Assembly (NCBI RefSeq): GCF_019443285.1
Contig: NZ_CP080327.1
Coordinates: 2,600,001 to 2,664,000, forward strand
DNA from: Aquisediminimonas profunda
GTDB taxonomy: Bacteria > Pseudomonadota > Alphaproteobacteria > Sphingomonadales > Sphingomonadaceae
Direction of reading: 5' to 3'
Length of the DNA stretch: 64,000 nucleotides
Part shown: in pieces, positions 27,380 through 36,237 of the stretch
Numbering within the stretch: position 1 is the first letter of the stretch
How the letters are laid out: each line of letters starts with the position of its first letter
The notes under the pieces: model-generated
Database searches by the model: none
Seen by the model: the letters and a program-made list of their open reading frames with translations, nothing else
What the model was told of the DNA's origin: nothing
Translations under genes and position numbers: made by a program

Positions 27380-27867
27380 CAGCCATGCCTCCACGCGGGT
27401 TTCGGAATGGCCATCAATTCATCGAGGGCCAGATAAAGAGTCATAAATCCGAGAGCAGCAAAAACGGCTTCAACGGTGAAAACTTCGGTTGGCCAGATGA
27501 TTGGCCCCATTGCCAAGACTGCCAGTCCGGCTGCGCGCACGATCGAGGAATTGGCGACCGGCTTTTCGCGTTTTCCGAATGAACAGCCGCAGTCCAAAGA
27601 TTGCCCTCGACGGCGCCAAAGCAAGATTGCGTATCCGGACCATAGAGCAGCGGCAAGGCTCGCACCCAACACCCTTGTATCCGGAAACAGCAGCGCAACT
27701 GCTGCAACTCCCTCAAGGGCCGCAGCGGAAAGGCTCAGCATCTGGCCATAGTGCGACGCCATTCCCGTCAATTGCGCCGCTGCTGTCGCGAGGCGTTCCG
27801 GCGCAACGACCTTGTGTACGGCCGCCATGGCCAGGATGATCGCCAGAAAAATTGCGATTGCTGCCAC
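27379..27867 (-). CDS. aauE: Membrane maturation protein AauE/MauE (DoxX-like)
   Basis: 162 residues with four hydrophobic segments, including AIFLAIILAMAAVHKVVAPE, LEGVAAVALLFPDTRVLG and MTLYLALDELMAIP. The cytoplasm/periplasm-facing segment SLDCGCSFGKREKPV contains a Cys-x-Cys pair typical of MauE proteins, which work with MauD in disulfide delivery to the small subunit. Between aauB (2-base gap) and aauD (1-base overlap), exactly the order of the known aauBEDA cluster. Confidence 0.9.
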   Translation of the reverse strand: MAAIAIFLAIILAMAAVHKVVAPERLATAAAQLTGMASHYGQMLSLSAAALEGVAAVALLFPDTRVLGASLAAALWSGYAILLWRRRGQSLDCGCSFGKREKPVANSSIVRAAGLAVLAMGPIIWPTEVFTVEAVFAALGFMTLYLALDELMAIPKPAWRHG

Positions 27868-27869
27868 TC

Positions 27870-29039
27870 TTACATCGCCGAAATTGTAAGGGGATTGAAC
27901 GCGACGTGGTTTCCAAGAGTCCGAACAAACGCGCCGCTGGTCGCATCGTAGATATCAATCACGCTATCTGCGCGCGCGACGACGAGCTTTGGAGAAGCCT
28001 CACGTGTCACTTCGATTGAAACACTAGGTCCCTTCATCGCAATTCGGGCAACGCGAGACTTGCTTGCCGGGTCCAAGACCCAGACTTCGGTGCTCGCATC
28101 CTTATGGCTGCCTTCACGACCGAAAGGAGTCATCAGCACATAGAGCCTGCCATTTGCATCACTCGCGATCACTTGCCAGCCACCCGGCCGCCATTCCGGC
28201 TGCCCGCCATCAGCGGCGCCTACGGAAAAGTCCTTTTTCAAGGGCTTGGCTAAGGGACCAGAAAGATCGAACCCACGGATCATTCCGCGATACGTTACGA
28301 ACCACGCCGTCTTGCCGATCATGGCGGGCATCGCAAACATCGCTTGATTGTCGATATCGTGAATTGGCTTGGTTGTGACTGTCGACGAAACCTTGCCGTC
28401 CGGATCAAGTACTATGCTGGTCAGGGTTCCATCTGCACAAAAAGTCGTGAACCCGCGATCCCCCGTAGGGTATACCATGGAACAGCCCGGTAGTTCGATG
28501 TCCCCGAGAACCCTTCGACCATCCAAGTCTACAACCGTCACGGAATGGGCGGGCGTAAAATTCGTCACGAGCGCCCATTTTTCATTGTTCGTGAATTGAA
28601 ATGTATTCTTGTAAGTCACGATCTGCTGCCGCTTGCCACCCGGCAACAGGATTTCACCCTTGGACTTCAGTGTCGCCTTGTCCCAGATTGTTATGGCGTC
28701 TGTCCGTTCGCCTTCAGAAAGTCGCGAGAAAAAACTTTCCGCAGTGTAGATTTCCGGTTTGGTGGATGAACTCAAAATACTGGCAAATTGCGATGCCCGA
28801 AACATGCCCTTGAAAGGCTGATTGTCAGACGAGGTATCGACGACGACGCCACGACCATCAACAATTGCGTTGAAATTGAAGTCACTGACAATCACCCAGT
28901 TGGAAGGATAAATTGCAGGAAGTGGAGCAACAGCTCCCAAGGGTTCCTCCGGCAAGGCCGGGGCATCTTGTCCAGCTACTGAGCTGGAGAATGCTATCGC
29001 ACTTGCGGCAAGTGTCACTGCAAACGCACGAATCGTCAT
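27870..29039 (-). CDS. aauB: Amine dehydrogenase large (alpha) subunit
   Basis: 389 residues: signal peptide ending near SSSVAGQD, then a seven-bladed beta-propeller of the MauB/AauB family (NWVIVSDFNFNAIVDGRGVV, RASQFASILSSS, YPTGDRGFTTFCADGTL, QPEWRPGGWQVIASDANG, VWVLDPASKSRVARIAM). The subunit frames the TTQ site and forms the alpha2beta2 enzyme in the periplasm: amine + H2O gives aldehyde + NH3 with electrons passed to cytochromes. First gene of the long minus-strand operon, divergent from the TetR gene. Confidence 0.93.
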   Translation of the reverse strand: MTIRAFAVTLAASAIAFSSSVAGQDAPALPEEPLGAVAPLPAIYPSNWVIVSDFNFNAIVDGRGVVVDTSSDNQPFKGMFRASQFASILSSSTKPEIYTAESFFSRLSEGERTDAITIWDKATLKSKGEILLPGGKRQQIVTYKNTFQFTNNEKWALVTNFTPAHSVTVVDLDGRRVLGDIELPGCSMVYPTGDRGFTTFCADGTLTSIVLDPDGKVSSTVTTKPIHDIDNQAMFAMPAMIGKTAWFVTYRGMIRGFDLSGPLAKPLKKDFSVGAADGGQPEWRPGGWQVIASDANGRLYVLMTPFGREGSHKDASTEVWVLDPASKSRVARIAMKGPSVSIEVTREASPKLVVARADSVIDIYDATSGAFVRTLGNHVAFNPLTISAM

Positions 29040-29172
29040 AACCGACCCCCCTCGGCGACCCCATCGGCCTTATGAAGCACCATCTTCACCAACTAATCAA
29101 ATTTGTCTAGTGTCCTAATTTGGTCGAACGATAAAAATTGCAAATTGGAAAAATTGTCAGCATTCTTGAGCA
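29040..29172. promoter_or_regulatory. Divergent aauB / tetR control region
   Basis: 133 AT-rich bases shared by the two starts. CAAATT recurs: at 29098-29103, inverted (AATTTG) at 29117-29122, and again at 29141-29146; the first pair forms an inverted repeat with a 13-base spacer, and CAAATTTG at 29098-29105 is itself palindromic. These are reasonable TetR operator candidates. No clear -35/-10 pair was identified with confidence. Confidence 0.4.
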
Positions 29173-29841
29173 ATGCCAGGCAGCCAGACACCCCAGTTTA
29201 CCGTCCCTGATCTTCATATCCGAAGCCGTGAGGGTGGGTATGCTCGTGGCCGTGAAGGGCATGAAACCATCTTGCGCGCGGCCCTTAACCTGCTTGTCGA
29301 GCAAGGATATCGCGCCATGAGCATGCGCAAGGTCGCCGCGGCTTGCGGCATGAAACTTGGTAATCTTACATATTATTTTCCGACAAAAGAGGATCTCGTT
29401 CGCGAACTGCTTGATGCCGTCATCACAAGTTACGAGATAGAGTTTGAAGCCATCATCCATGAAGAAGGCGTAAGCCCTGAACAGCGTCTCGAGGAAATTT
29501 GCACACTGATCCTTGAAGATATTCGCACCAAGAAGACGACACGGGTCTTTCCTGAACTATGGGCACTATCCAATCACGATCCGTTTGTTTTTGATCGCGT
29601 TCATGAGCTCTATGCGCGCGCAAGAGCGCCACTTCTTGGGTTTATAGATGAAATCAATCCGGATCTGACACCCGAACAAACCGAAGCGCTTGCCCTGTTT
29701 ATTTCAGCTTCAATGGAAGGTCTGACGGTCTTTGCAGGCCACGACAAGCCGTTTGAAAAACGCATGCCATGGCTTGAAAAAATTGCTGCGAAGAGTTTCG
29801 TGCAATTCGTGAAGTCTGTCACGCCTGATGATTTTGCCTAG
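29173..29841 (+). CDS. TetR-family regulator, likely of the amine operon
   Basis: A 222-residue TetR regulator. HTH: ILRAALNLLVEQGYRAMSMR then KVAAACGMKLGNLTYYFPTKEDL, with the typical YYFPTKE recognition end. The first 28 residues are an extra polar extension; an internal start is possible. The C-terminal ligand domain (PELWALSNHDPFVFDRVHEL) is acidic. Divergent from aauB across 133 bases, so it most likely represses the operon and is induced by the amine or a CoA intermediate (inference). Confidence 0.9.
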   Translation: MPGSQTPQFTVPDLHIRSREGGYARGREGHETILRAALNLLVEQGYRAMSMRKVAAACGMKLGNLTYYFPTKEDLVRELLDAVITSYEIEFEAIIHEEGVSPEQRLEEICTLILEDIRTKKTTRVFPELWALSNHDPFVFDRVHELYARARAPLLGFIDEINPDLTPEQTEALALFISASMEGLTVFAGHDKPFEKRMPWLEKIAAKSFVQFVKSVTPDDFA

Positions 29842-29959
29842 CTCGCCGATGGCTGACATTTGCCTTGTCGCAAAACCAACGGCCCTATTGGCTGCATGAC
29901 AAGCAAGCGCCATACCGATAAGACATTTCGCCTATAACAGGTTTGGGGGTTTGTCCGAG

Positions 29960-31348
29960 ATGGAAGGCGTTACAGTATTCGAGGAAGATCGGGCTGCCAA
30001 CCAGCTGAGCCGATCGCTAAAGTCGCGCCATGTCTCCATGATCACATTTGGCGGGATTATCGGTGCCGGGCTGTTTGTCGGTTCATCGAGTGCAATCAGC
30101 ACGATAGGCCCCGCCGCAGTCTTGAGTTATGCGCTGGCCGGATTTCTAGTTCTGCTGGTCATGCGCATGATATCCGAAATGGCGATGGCTATTCCTGGTG
30201 TGCAGACCTTCCCCGATTTTGCGCGCCAAGGCCTTGGAAACTGGGCCGGATTCCTTGTGGGCTGGCTCTATTGGTATTTCTGGGTCGTGGTTATTGCTGT
30301 CGAGGCTATTGCCGGGGCCAAGATCATCTGCGGCTGGTTTCCGCAGTTCGAAGTCTGGGAAGTCGGTGTTGTCCTTATGGCGCTGCTGACGGGCGTAAAC
30401 CTCATGTCGGCCCGATCCTATGGCGAATTTGAATTCTGGTTCGCGTCGACAAAAGTCATTGCCATCATAGTTTTTATTCTCGTGGCCGGCGCATATGCTT
30501 TGGGTCTTACGTCACCTGCTGGACCTACATTTTCAAATCTCACTGCACATGGTGGATTTGCACCAGTCGGAACGGCGGCGATTTTTGCTGGCGTGGCCAC
30601 AACTATCTTTTCCCTTTGCGGTGCTGAAATTGCCACGCTCGCCGCTGCAGAGTCCCAAGAGGGAGCCCGCACCATTGCGCGCATGACTATCTCTGTTTCA
30701 GCACGGATCCTGATCTTTTTCGTCTTGTCGATTCTCATGATCGTTTCGGTCGTTCCCTGGAATGAGATTGAAGTTGGAACATCGCCATTTGCACATGCCT
30801 TGCGAGCGATGGGATATGGTGAAGCGGATCTGATCATGAACATGATCGTGCTTGTCGCAGTTCTCTCATGTCTGAACTCCGGGATCTACATTACGTCCAG
30901 GGCCATGTTTGGGCTCGCGCAGAATGGGGATGCCCCCCAGTCATGCGTAAAACTGAGCCGTTCCAGGGTCCCGGCCCGAGCAATCCTCATTGCGAGCCTC
31001 TTCAGCTATGGTGCGCTCGCTGCATCGGTTCTCTCTCCGGATCGGGTTTTCAATTTCCTTGTGAATGCCTCCGGTGCAATCATGCTCTTCGTCTACCTTT
31101 TGATCGCTATTGCCCAATACCGCTTGAGAACACGGTTCGAGGCGGAGGCACCGCATCGCCTCCTTATCAAGATGTGGTTTCATCCATATGGAACCTGGGC
31201 CGCAATCGGCGGAATGATTGGCGTTCTGATCATGATGGGGCTCTCCAAGGACCATGCCATAGAGCTCTGGACCAGCATCGTTGTCGCCGCTGCCTTCATG
31301 CTTGGCTACTGGCTACGGCGAAAAGTCGGCACGGCAGTCGGCCAATAG
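29960..31348 (+). CDS. Amino acid permease (APC superfamily, GabP/AAT type)
   Basis: 462 residues from ATG 29960 with 12 predicted membrane helices. The first segment has SRHVSMITFGGIIGAGLFVGSS in two parts, the substrate-binding signature of the APC family, followed by EMAMAIPGVQTFPDFARQ. GGGGG at 29945-29949 gives good spacing to the ATG; a TTG at 29951 would be too close. It leads a same-strand block with proX, sdaA and frmA, so an amino acid such as serine, alanine or a related compound is a reasonable substrate guess. Confidence 0.9.
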   Translation: MEGVTVFEEDRAANQLSRSLKSRHVSMITFGGIIGAGLFVGSSSAISTIGPAAVLSYALAGFLVLLVMRMISEMAMAIPGVQTFPDFARQGLGNWAGFLVGWLYWYFWVVVIAVEAIAGAKIICGWFPQFEVWEVGVVLMALLTGVNLMSARSYGEFEFWFASTKVIAIIVFILVAGAYALGLTSPAGPTFSNLTAHGGFAPVGTAAIFAGVATTIFSLCGAEIATLAAAESQEGARTIARMTISVSARILIFFVLSILMIVSVVPWNEIEVGTSPFAHALRAMGYGEADLIMNMIVLVAVLSCLNSGIYITSRAMFGLAQNGDAPQSCVKLSRSRVPARAILIASLFSYGALAASVLSPDRVFNFLVNASGAIMLFVYLLIAIAQYRLRTRFEAEAPHRLLIKMWFHPYGTWAAIGGMIGVLIMMGLSKDHAIELWTSIVVAAAFMLGYWLRRKVGTAVGQ

Positions 31349-31360
31349 GACAGTGAGGGG

Positions 31361-31858
31361 ATGACCGAAGAGGAATCGCTTCTTGCCAAGCTGAATGAAT
31401 TGGCAATCACCTGGAGAATGCAGGACCATGACGCCGTGTTCACTGTTGAAGAAAGCACGGCGTTGCATGAATTAATTCCCGGCGCTCATACCAAGAATCT
31501 TTTCCTCAAGGACGCAGGCGGCCAATTCTGGCTGGTAACTGCTCCGCATGATGCGCGCGTGGATTTAAAGGCCCTGCCGTCTCGGGTTGGATCCAAGAAA
31601 CTGAGTTTTGGCAAGGCGGATGACATGGAGCGCCTGCTGGGAGTTATGCCAGGATCGGTAACACCACTCGCCGCGATGAACGATGCGGAAGGCGCTGTTC
31701 GCGTCGTGCTTGATGCAAGGCTGGCGGATCAGGACTGGGTTAATGTGCACCCTTTGCGGAATACCGCAACACTTGGCCTTTCAGGACCAGACCTGATCAA
31801 ATTCCTGTCTGCGGTTGGGCATGAAGTTTCCATTGTGGAAGTACCAGCCCCCCAATGA
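31361..31858 (+). CDS. proX: Prolyl-tRNA editing protein ProX (YbaK/EbsC domain)
   Basis: 165-residue free-standing editing domain that hydrolyses mischarged Ala-tRNA(Pro). Signatures: HTKNLFLKDAGGQFWLV with the conserved lysine, VGSKKLSFGKADDM, and LLGVMPGSVTPLAAMND. It follows the permease by 12 bases and overlaps sdaA (ATGA). An alanine-editing enzyme placed with an amino-acid permease, serine dehydratase and alanine dehydrogenase may reflect high internal alanine levels when these acids are used. Confidence 0.93.
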   Translation: MTEEESLLAKLNELAITWRMQDHDAVFTVEESTALHELIPGAHTKNLFLKDAGGQFWLVTAPHDARVDLKALPSRVGSKKLSFGKADDMERLLGVMPGSVTPLAAMNDAEGAVRVVLDARLADQDWVNVHPLRNTATLGLSGPDLIKFLSAVGHEVSIVEVPAPQ

Positions 31859-33231
31859 GTGTCAGTGTTTTCGAACTCTTCAAAATTGGTGTGGGCCCTT
31901 CAAGCTCTCACACGGTTGGCCCTATGGTTGCGGCACGTCGTTTCTGTGAGTGGCTTGAGGACAAGGGATTTTTGGCTTCAACGACAGGCTTGGCGATTGA
32001 TCTTTATGGTTCACTCGCGTTGACCGGCAAAGGGCATGCAACAGATACGGCATTGATCCTAGGCTTAACCGGGGCGACGCCATCGACAGTCGATCTCGAT
32101 TTAGCCCCTTCAATCATTTCAGATGTCAGGATTCGTTGCCGGATCTCTCTTCTGGGCCGACACGATGTTGCATTCGATCCAGAACATGATCTGCGTTTTC
32201 TGCAACGAGAGCGAAAGCCCTTTCACAGCAATGCAATGACTTTCAGGGCATTCGGCTCGGACGGAGTCCAATTGGCGGAGCGCGCCTATTATTCCGTGGG
32301 CGGCGGCTTCGTTGTCGACGAGGACGAGTCCACGAGCAACACGCGCGCGCTCGACAGTATCGAGATTCCCTACGATTTTTGTTCGGGCACCGAGTTGCTC
32401 ACGCTGGCGGACGCCTCGGGGATGACTTTCGCCGAAATCATGATGGCAAATGAATGCGCACGCGAACCTGCTGACAAGGTCGAGGAAGGCCTGGACAGGA
32501 TCGCCAAGGCGATGGCTGACAGCATCGAGCGCGGGTGCAAGCAGGCTGGCACATTGCCGGGTGGGTTGAACGTAAAACGAAGGGCGCCGTATCTTGCCGC
32601 CGAACTCGGCGCGCGGCAGGAATCCAATCTCAATGACCCGCTGGTAATTCTGGACTGGATCAATCTTTGGGCAATGGCCGTCAATGAGGAAAACGCAGCC
32701 GGTGGTCGCGTTGTTACTGCACCGACGAACGGGGCAGCCGGTATCATCCCCGCCGTCATGCGCTTTCATGACCGCTGCTATCGCGGCACCGTCGAAACAC
32801 GACGCACTTTTCTTCTGACTGCGGCAGCAATCGGCGCACTTTACAAGCGCAACGCGTCCATTTCAGGAGCTGAAGTCGGCTGTCAGGGAGAAGTTGGGGT
32901 TGCCTGTTCAATGGCAGCTGCGGGCCTCACAGCAGCGCTGGGCGGGACAAATGCACAGATCGAAAATGCTGCAGAAATCGGCATGGAGCACAATCTTGGG
33001 CTGACCTGCGACCCCGTCGCAGGACTGGTTCAGATCCCGTGTATCGAACGAAACGCAATGGGCGCAGTCAAGGCAATAGACGCGTCCCGGCTCGCGCTTA
33101 TCGGGGATGGTTCACACATGGTCAGCCTTGACAAAGTCATCGAAACTATGCGCCAGACCGGTCTTGATATGCGTGACAAGTACAAGGAAACATCGCAAGG
33201 CGGCCTCGCCGTCAATGTTGTGGAATGCTGA
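31855..33231 (+). CDS. sdaA: L-serine dehydratase, single-chain iron-sulfur type
   Basis: 458 residues; deaminates L-serine to pyruvate and ammonia. N-terminal beta domain (ELFKIGVGPSSSHTVGPMVA) and C-terminal alpha domain are fused, as in SdaA. Cysteines for the 4Fe-4S cluster: GCQGEVGVACSM and LTCDPVAGLVQIPCIERN. The N-terminal SSHT segment is the substrate loop. Overlaps proX by four bases and precedes frmA by 16 bases. Confidence 0.95.
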   Translation: MSVSVFELFKIGVGPSSSHTVGPMVAARRFCEWLEDKGFLASTTGLAIDLYGSLALTGKGHATDTALILGLTGATPSTVDLDLAPSIISDVRIRCRISLLGRHDVAFDPEHDLRFLQRERKPFHSNAMTFRAFGSDGVQLAERAYYSVGGGFVVDEDESTSNTRALDSIEIPYDFCSGTELLTLADASGMTFAEIMMANECAREPADKVEEGLDRIAKAMADSIERGCKQAGTLPGGLNVKRRAPYLAAELGARQESNLNDPLVILDWINLWAMAVNEENAAGGRVVTAPTNGAAGIIPAVMRFHDRCYRGTVETRRTFLLTAAAIGALYKRNASISGAEVGCQGEVGVACSMAAAGLTAALGGTNAQIENAAEIGMEHNLGLTCDPVAGLVQIPCIERNAMGAVKAIDASRLALIGDGSHMVSLDKVIETMRQTGLDMRDKYKETSQGGLAVNVVEC

Positions 33232-33247
33232 AATTGGGAGACTCTGA

Positions 33248-34360
33248 ATGAAGACGCGTGCCGCAGTTGCCTTTGAAGCGAAGAAGCCACTCGAGATTGT
33301 GGAGCTTGACCTTGAGGGACCCAAGGCAGGCGAAGTGCTTGTCGAGATCATGGCGACGGGCATCTGCCATACGGACGCTTACACGCTCGACGGATTCGAC
33401 AGTGAAGGCATTTTCCCTAGTGTTCTTGGGCATGAAGGTGCCGGCATCGTCCGCGAAGTGGGTGCAGGCGTCACGTCTGTAAAGCCCGGCGATCATGTGA
33501 TCCCGCTTTACACGCCCGAATGTCGGCAGTGCAAAAGCTGCCTCTCAGGCAAGACAAACCTGTGCACCGCAATTCGCGCAACGCAGGGGCAAGGCCTGAT
33601 GCCCGATGGCACATCGCGCTTCAGCTACAAGGGGCAGACGATCTATCATTACATGGGTTGCTCGACCTTCTCGAACTTCACCGTCTTGCCGGAAATCGCT
33701 GTGGCGAAGATCCGGGAGGACGCGCCGTTTCAGTCAAGCTGCTACATTGGCTGCGGCGTCACAACGGGCGTTGGCGCCGTCATCAATACTGCTAAGGTCC
33801 AGGTAGGCGACAATGTCGTTGTGTTCGGGTTGGGCGGCATTGGCCTCAACGTCATTCAGGGGGCGCGGCTCGCCGGTGCAAACAAGATTATCGGCGTGGA
33901 CATCAACCCCGACCGCGAGGAATGGGGCCGCAAGTTCGGCATGACCGACTTCCTCAATTCAAAGGGCATGAGCCGCGAAGACACAGTCGCAAGGATCGTG
34001 GCCATGACGGATGGGGGCGCGGATTACACCTTTGATGCGACGGGCAACACGGACGTCATGCGGGTAGCCCTCGAGGCCTGCCATCGCGGCTGGGGCACCA
34101 GCATTATCATCGGTGTTGCAGAAGCCGGAAAGGAGATTGCGACACGCCCCTTCCAGCTGGTCACCGGTCGCAACTGGCGGGGTACCGCGTTCGGAGGCGC
34201 CAAGGGCCGCACCGACGTTCCCAAGATCGTCGATATGTACATGACCGGCAAGATCCAGATCGACCCGATGATCACTCATGTCATGGGCTTGGAAGAGATC
34301 AACACTGCGTTCGACCTGATGCATGCGGGCAAGTCGATCCGCAGTGTCGTGGTGTTCTGA
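33248..34360 (+). CDS. frmA: S-(hydroxymethyl)glutathione dehydrogenase / class III alcohol dehydrogenase
   Basis: 370 residues, full family length. It oxidises the glutathione adduct of formaldehyde and can reduce S-nitrosoglutathione. Catalytic zinc: [14 protein letters not shown] and GHEGAGIV; structural zinc: [15 protein letters not shown]; nucleotide motif [20 protein letters not shown]-terminal [20 protein letters not shown] precedes the ATG at 33248. Same strand as sdaA; convergent with ald. No FrmB/FghA hydrolase is next to it, so the thioester hydrolase is elsewhere. Confidence 0.95.
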   Translation: MKTRAAVAFEAKKPLEIVELDLEGPKAGEVLVEIMATGICHTDAYTLDGFDSEGIFPSVLGHEGAGIVREVGAGVTSVKPGDHVIPLYTPECRQCKSCLSGKTNLCTAIRATQGQGLMPDGTSRFSYKGQTIYHYMGCSTFSNFTVLPEIAVAKIREDAPFQSSCYIGCGVTTGVGAVINTAKVQVGDNVVVFGLGGIGLNVIQGARLAGANKIIGVDINPDREEWGRKFGMTDFLNSKGMSREDTVARIVAMTDGGADYTFDATGNTDVMRVALEACHRGWGTSIIIGVAEAGKEIATRPFQLVTGRNWRGTAFGGAKGRTDVPKIVDMYMTGKIQIDPMITHVMGLEEINTAFDLMHAGKSIRSVVVF

Positions 34361-34399
34361 TCTTGAAGGCGACCGGTTTGGTGCCGGGCGCTTTAAGCG

Positions 34400-35515
34400 T
34401 CAGGCACCGAGCGCCGTGACGCCGTCCTGACATTCCAGACCAAGGCTTTGGGCAACAGCCTCATTGGTGACGATGCCCCTGTGCACATTGAGTCCAGCCA
34501 GAAGCCCGGCATTGCTCCGGATCGCATCCAGGCCTTTGTTTGCGAGTGACAGGCCGAAGGGCAAAGTTGCGTTGTTAAGCGCGTGGCTGGACGTTTGCGG
34601 AACGGCTCCCGGCATATTGGCGACGCAATAGTGGATGATACCATCCACTTCGAACGTTGGATCCGAGTGGGTCGTTGGGTGGCTCATCTCAAAGCAGCCA
34701 CCCTGATCGATCGCGACATCGACGAGGACCGAATGTGGCTTCATCAGGCCCAGCATTTTCCGTGTCACAAGTTTGGGTGCACTGGCCCCCGCAATGAGTA
34801 CCGCACCAATCACGGCATCAGCGCCAGCAACTTCGGACTCAATGGCATCGGTTGTAGAAAAACGGGTACGCACACGACCCTGAAACATGTCATCGAGCTG
34901 GCGCAATCGCGGAATTGATCGATCAATGATCGTCACTTCTGCTCCCAAGCCAACAGCCATCCGCGCTGCATGGGTTCCGACGACACCTCCACCGATAACG
35001 ACAACACGGCCTGCCTGAACACCAGGAACACCGCCAAGTAGCACGCCTGAGCCGCCATTTGAGCGGCGCAGTGCCTGACCTGCAGCCTCAATTGAAAGGC
35101 GGCCAGCAACTTCGCTCATTGGCGCAAGGAGCGGCAGGCTTCCGTCGCGATCTGTTACTGTTTCGTATGCAACCGCAGTGCAGCCGGAAGCGATCAAACC
35201 CTTGGTTTGTTCAGGATCAGGAGCAAGATGAAGGTATGTGAAAAGGATCTGTCCCTCGCGCAGCATGACCCACTCGCTGGGCTGTGGTTCCTTGACCTTG
35301 ATGACCATGTCAGCCTTGGCAAAAACTTCTGATGCGTCGGCAGCAATGGAAGCACCTGCCTGAATATAGGCGGCATCGTCTGCAACGATGCCCGAGCCTG
35401 CGCCCGTTTCGACAATCACGTCATGACCGCGAGAAACATATTCTCGAACAGAAGCCGGGGTAAGCCCGACGCGATATTCGTGAGTTTTGATTTCCTTTGG
35501 AACGCCGATGCGCAT
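34400..35515 (-). CDS. ald: Alanine dehydrogenase
   Basis: 371 residues; interconverts L-alanine and pyruvate + NH3 with NAD. Signatures: MRIGVPKEIKTHEYRVGLTP, HLAPDPEQTKGL, VVIGGGVVGTHAARMAVGLG (NAD fold), and the C-terminal LNVHRGIVTNEAVAQSLGLE. Divergent from a Lrp-type gene with a palindromic site between, as for AldR-controlled ald genes. Faces the serine-catabolic block, both feeding pyruvate. Confidence 0.95.
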   Translation of the reverse strand: MRIGVPKEIKTHEYRVGLTPASVREYVSRGHDVIVETGAGSGIVADDAAYIQAGASIAADASEVFAKADMVIKVKEPQPSEWVMLREGQILFTYLHLAPDPEQTKGLIASGCTAVAYETVTDRDGSLPLLAPMSEVAGRLSIEAAGQALRRSNGGSGVLLGGVPGVQAGRVVVIGGGVVGTHAARMAVGLGAEVTIIDRSIPRLRQLDDMFQGRVRTRFSTTDAIESEVAGADAVIGAVLIAGASAPKLVTRKMLGLMKPHSVLVDVAIDQGGCFEMSHPTTHSDPTFEVDGIIHYCVANMPGAVPQTSSHALNNATLPFGLSLANKGLDAIRSNAGLLAGLNVHRGIVTNEAVAQSLGLECQDGVTALGA

Positions 35516-35629
35516 GAAGGTTCATCCTAGCTGAAGTGACTTACCCCCTATAACAGACTTTTGCCGCACATTCTCAGCGATGATTCCGGACTTTGACAGT
35601 AGATTCGCGGAATAATGATGATTTATTCT

Positions 35630-35647
35630 CATATTACGACTAATATG
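35630..35647. promoter_or_regulatory. Inverted repeat in the ald/lrp intergenic region
   Basis: CATATTACGACTAATATG: perfect 7-bp arms with a 4-base centre, six bases upstream of the preferred Lrp start at 35654 and about 115 upstream of the ald start. The location would allow autoregulation of the Lrp gene by blocking its leader. It also argues that translation starts at 35654 rather than at the upstream ATGs (35615, 35645), since operators seldom sit inside coding sequence. Confidence 0.5.
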
Positions 35648-35653
35648 TGCGGA

Positions 35654-36121
35654 ATGGACCGGAATGATCGAAAAATACTCCGCAGACTCGTTGAGCAGGG
35701 TCGCAGCACGCAATTCGAACTTGCTGAAGCGGCTGCTCTCTCACCCAGTGCGGCTGCCCGGCGCCAAAGGGCGCTAGAAGAAAGCGGTGTTATCGCGGGT
35801 TACCGCGCCGACCTGAATCTTCGAGAGCTTGGTTATGCAGCAACAGTTTTCATTTCTATCAGCTTGGATAGTCAAAGCGACGAAGCCTTGTCGGCCTTTG
35901 AAGCCGCCGCCGCTGCCTGCCCGTCTGTTTTGCGTTGTCACTTGATGTCGGGGCGTGATGACTATCTCATGACAGTCGCAGCGCGTTCGATCGAAGATTA
36001 TGAACGCATTCATAGGCAGGAAATTGCCACCCTTCCCCGTGTCGCGAGAATTGAAACGGCATTTGCGCTGCGCGAGGTTGTCAATCGTTCGGTTCCACCC
36101 CAAGTTTTCGCTAATTCGTGA
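35654..36121 (+). CDS. Lrp/AsnC-family regulator (AldR-like)
   Basis: 155 residues from ATG 35654 (MDRNDRKILRRLVEQGRSTQ), which aligns with the usual start of the family. HTH: FELAEAAALSPSAAARRQRA with ALEESGVIAGYRADL; then the RAM sensor domain from about residue 65 (GYAATVFISISLDSQSDEAL, CHLMSGRDDYLMTV). In-frame ATGs at 35615 and 35645 could extend it by 13 or 3 residues. Divergent from ald, so probably the activator of alanine catabolism. Confidence 0.9.
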   Translation: MDRNDRKILRRLVEQGRSTQFELAEAAALSPSAAARRQRALEESGVIAGYRADLNLRELGYAATVFISISLDSQSDEALSAFEAAAAACPSVLRCHLMSGRDDYLMTVAARSIEDYERIHRQEIATLPRVARIETAFALREVVNRSVPPQVFANS

Positions 36122-36237
36122 AGCCGATTGGCTGACTACGGCAATCGTTGCGATTGACCTGAACTTCTGCATCTGACATTTCAAATGCCAATAGGAGAAA
36201 CCGGCAAATCGAGGCCGTCAGCTGAAGCGGAGGCGAG

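Noticed and set aside
26225-29039. Methylamine dehydrogenase (mau) instead of aromatic amine dehydrogenase
   Set aside because: The small subunit has the CCGG and SxCGxCxC patterns with 14 cysteines, and the cluster has BEDA order without mauF, mauG or amicyanin; the aau assignment fits better, though the substrate is still unproven.
34360-34400. Possible terminator between frmA and ald
   Set aside because: CGCTTTAAGCG is palindromic but has no U-tract and the surrounding pairing is weak.
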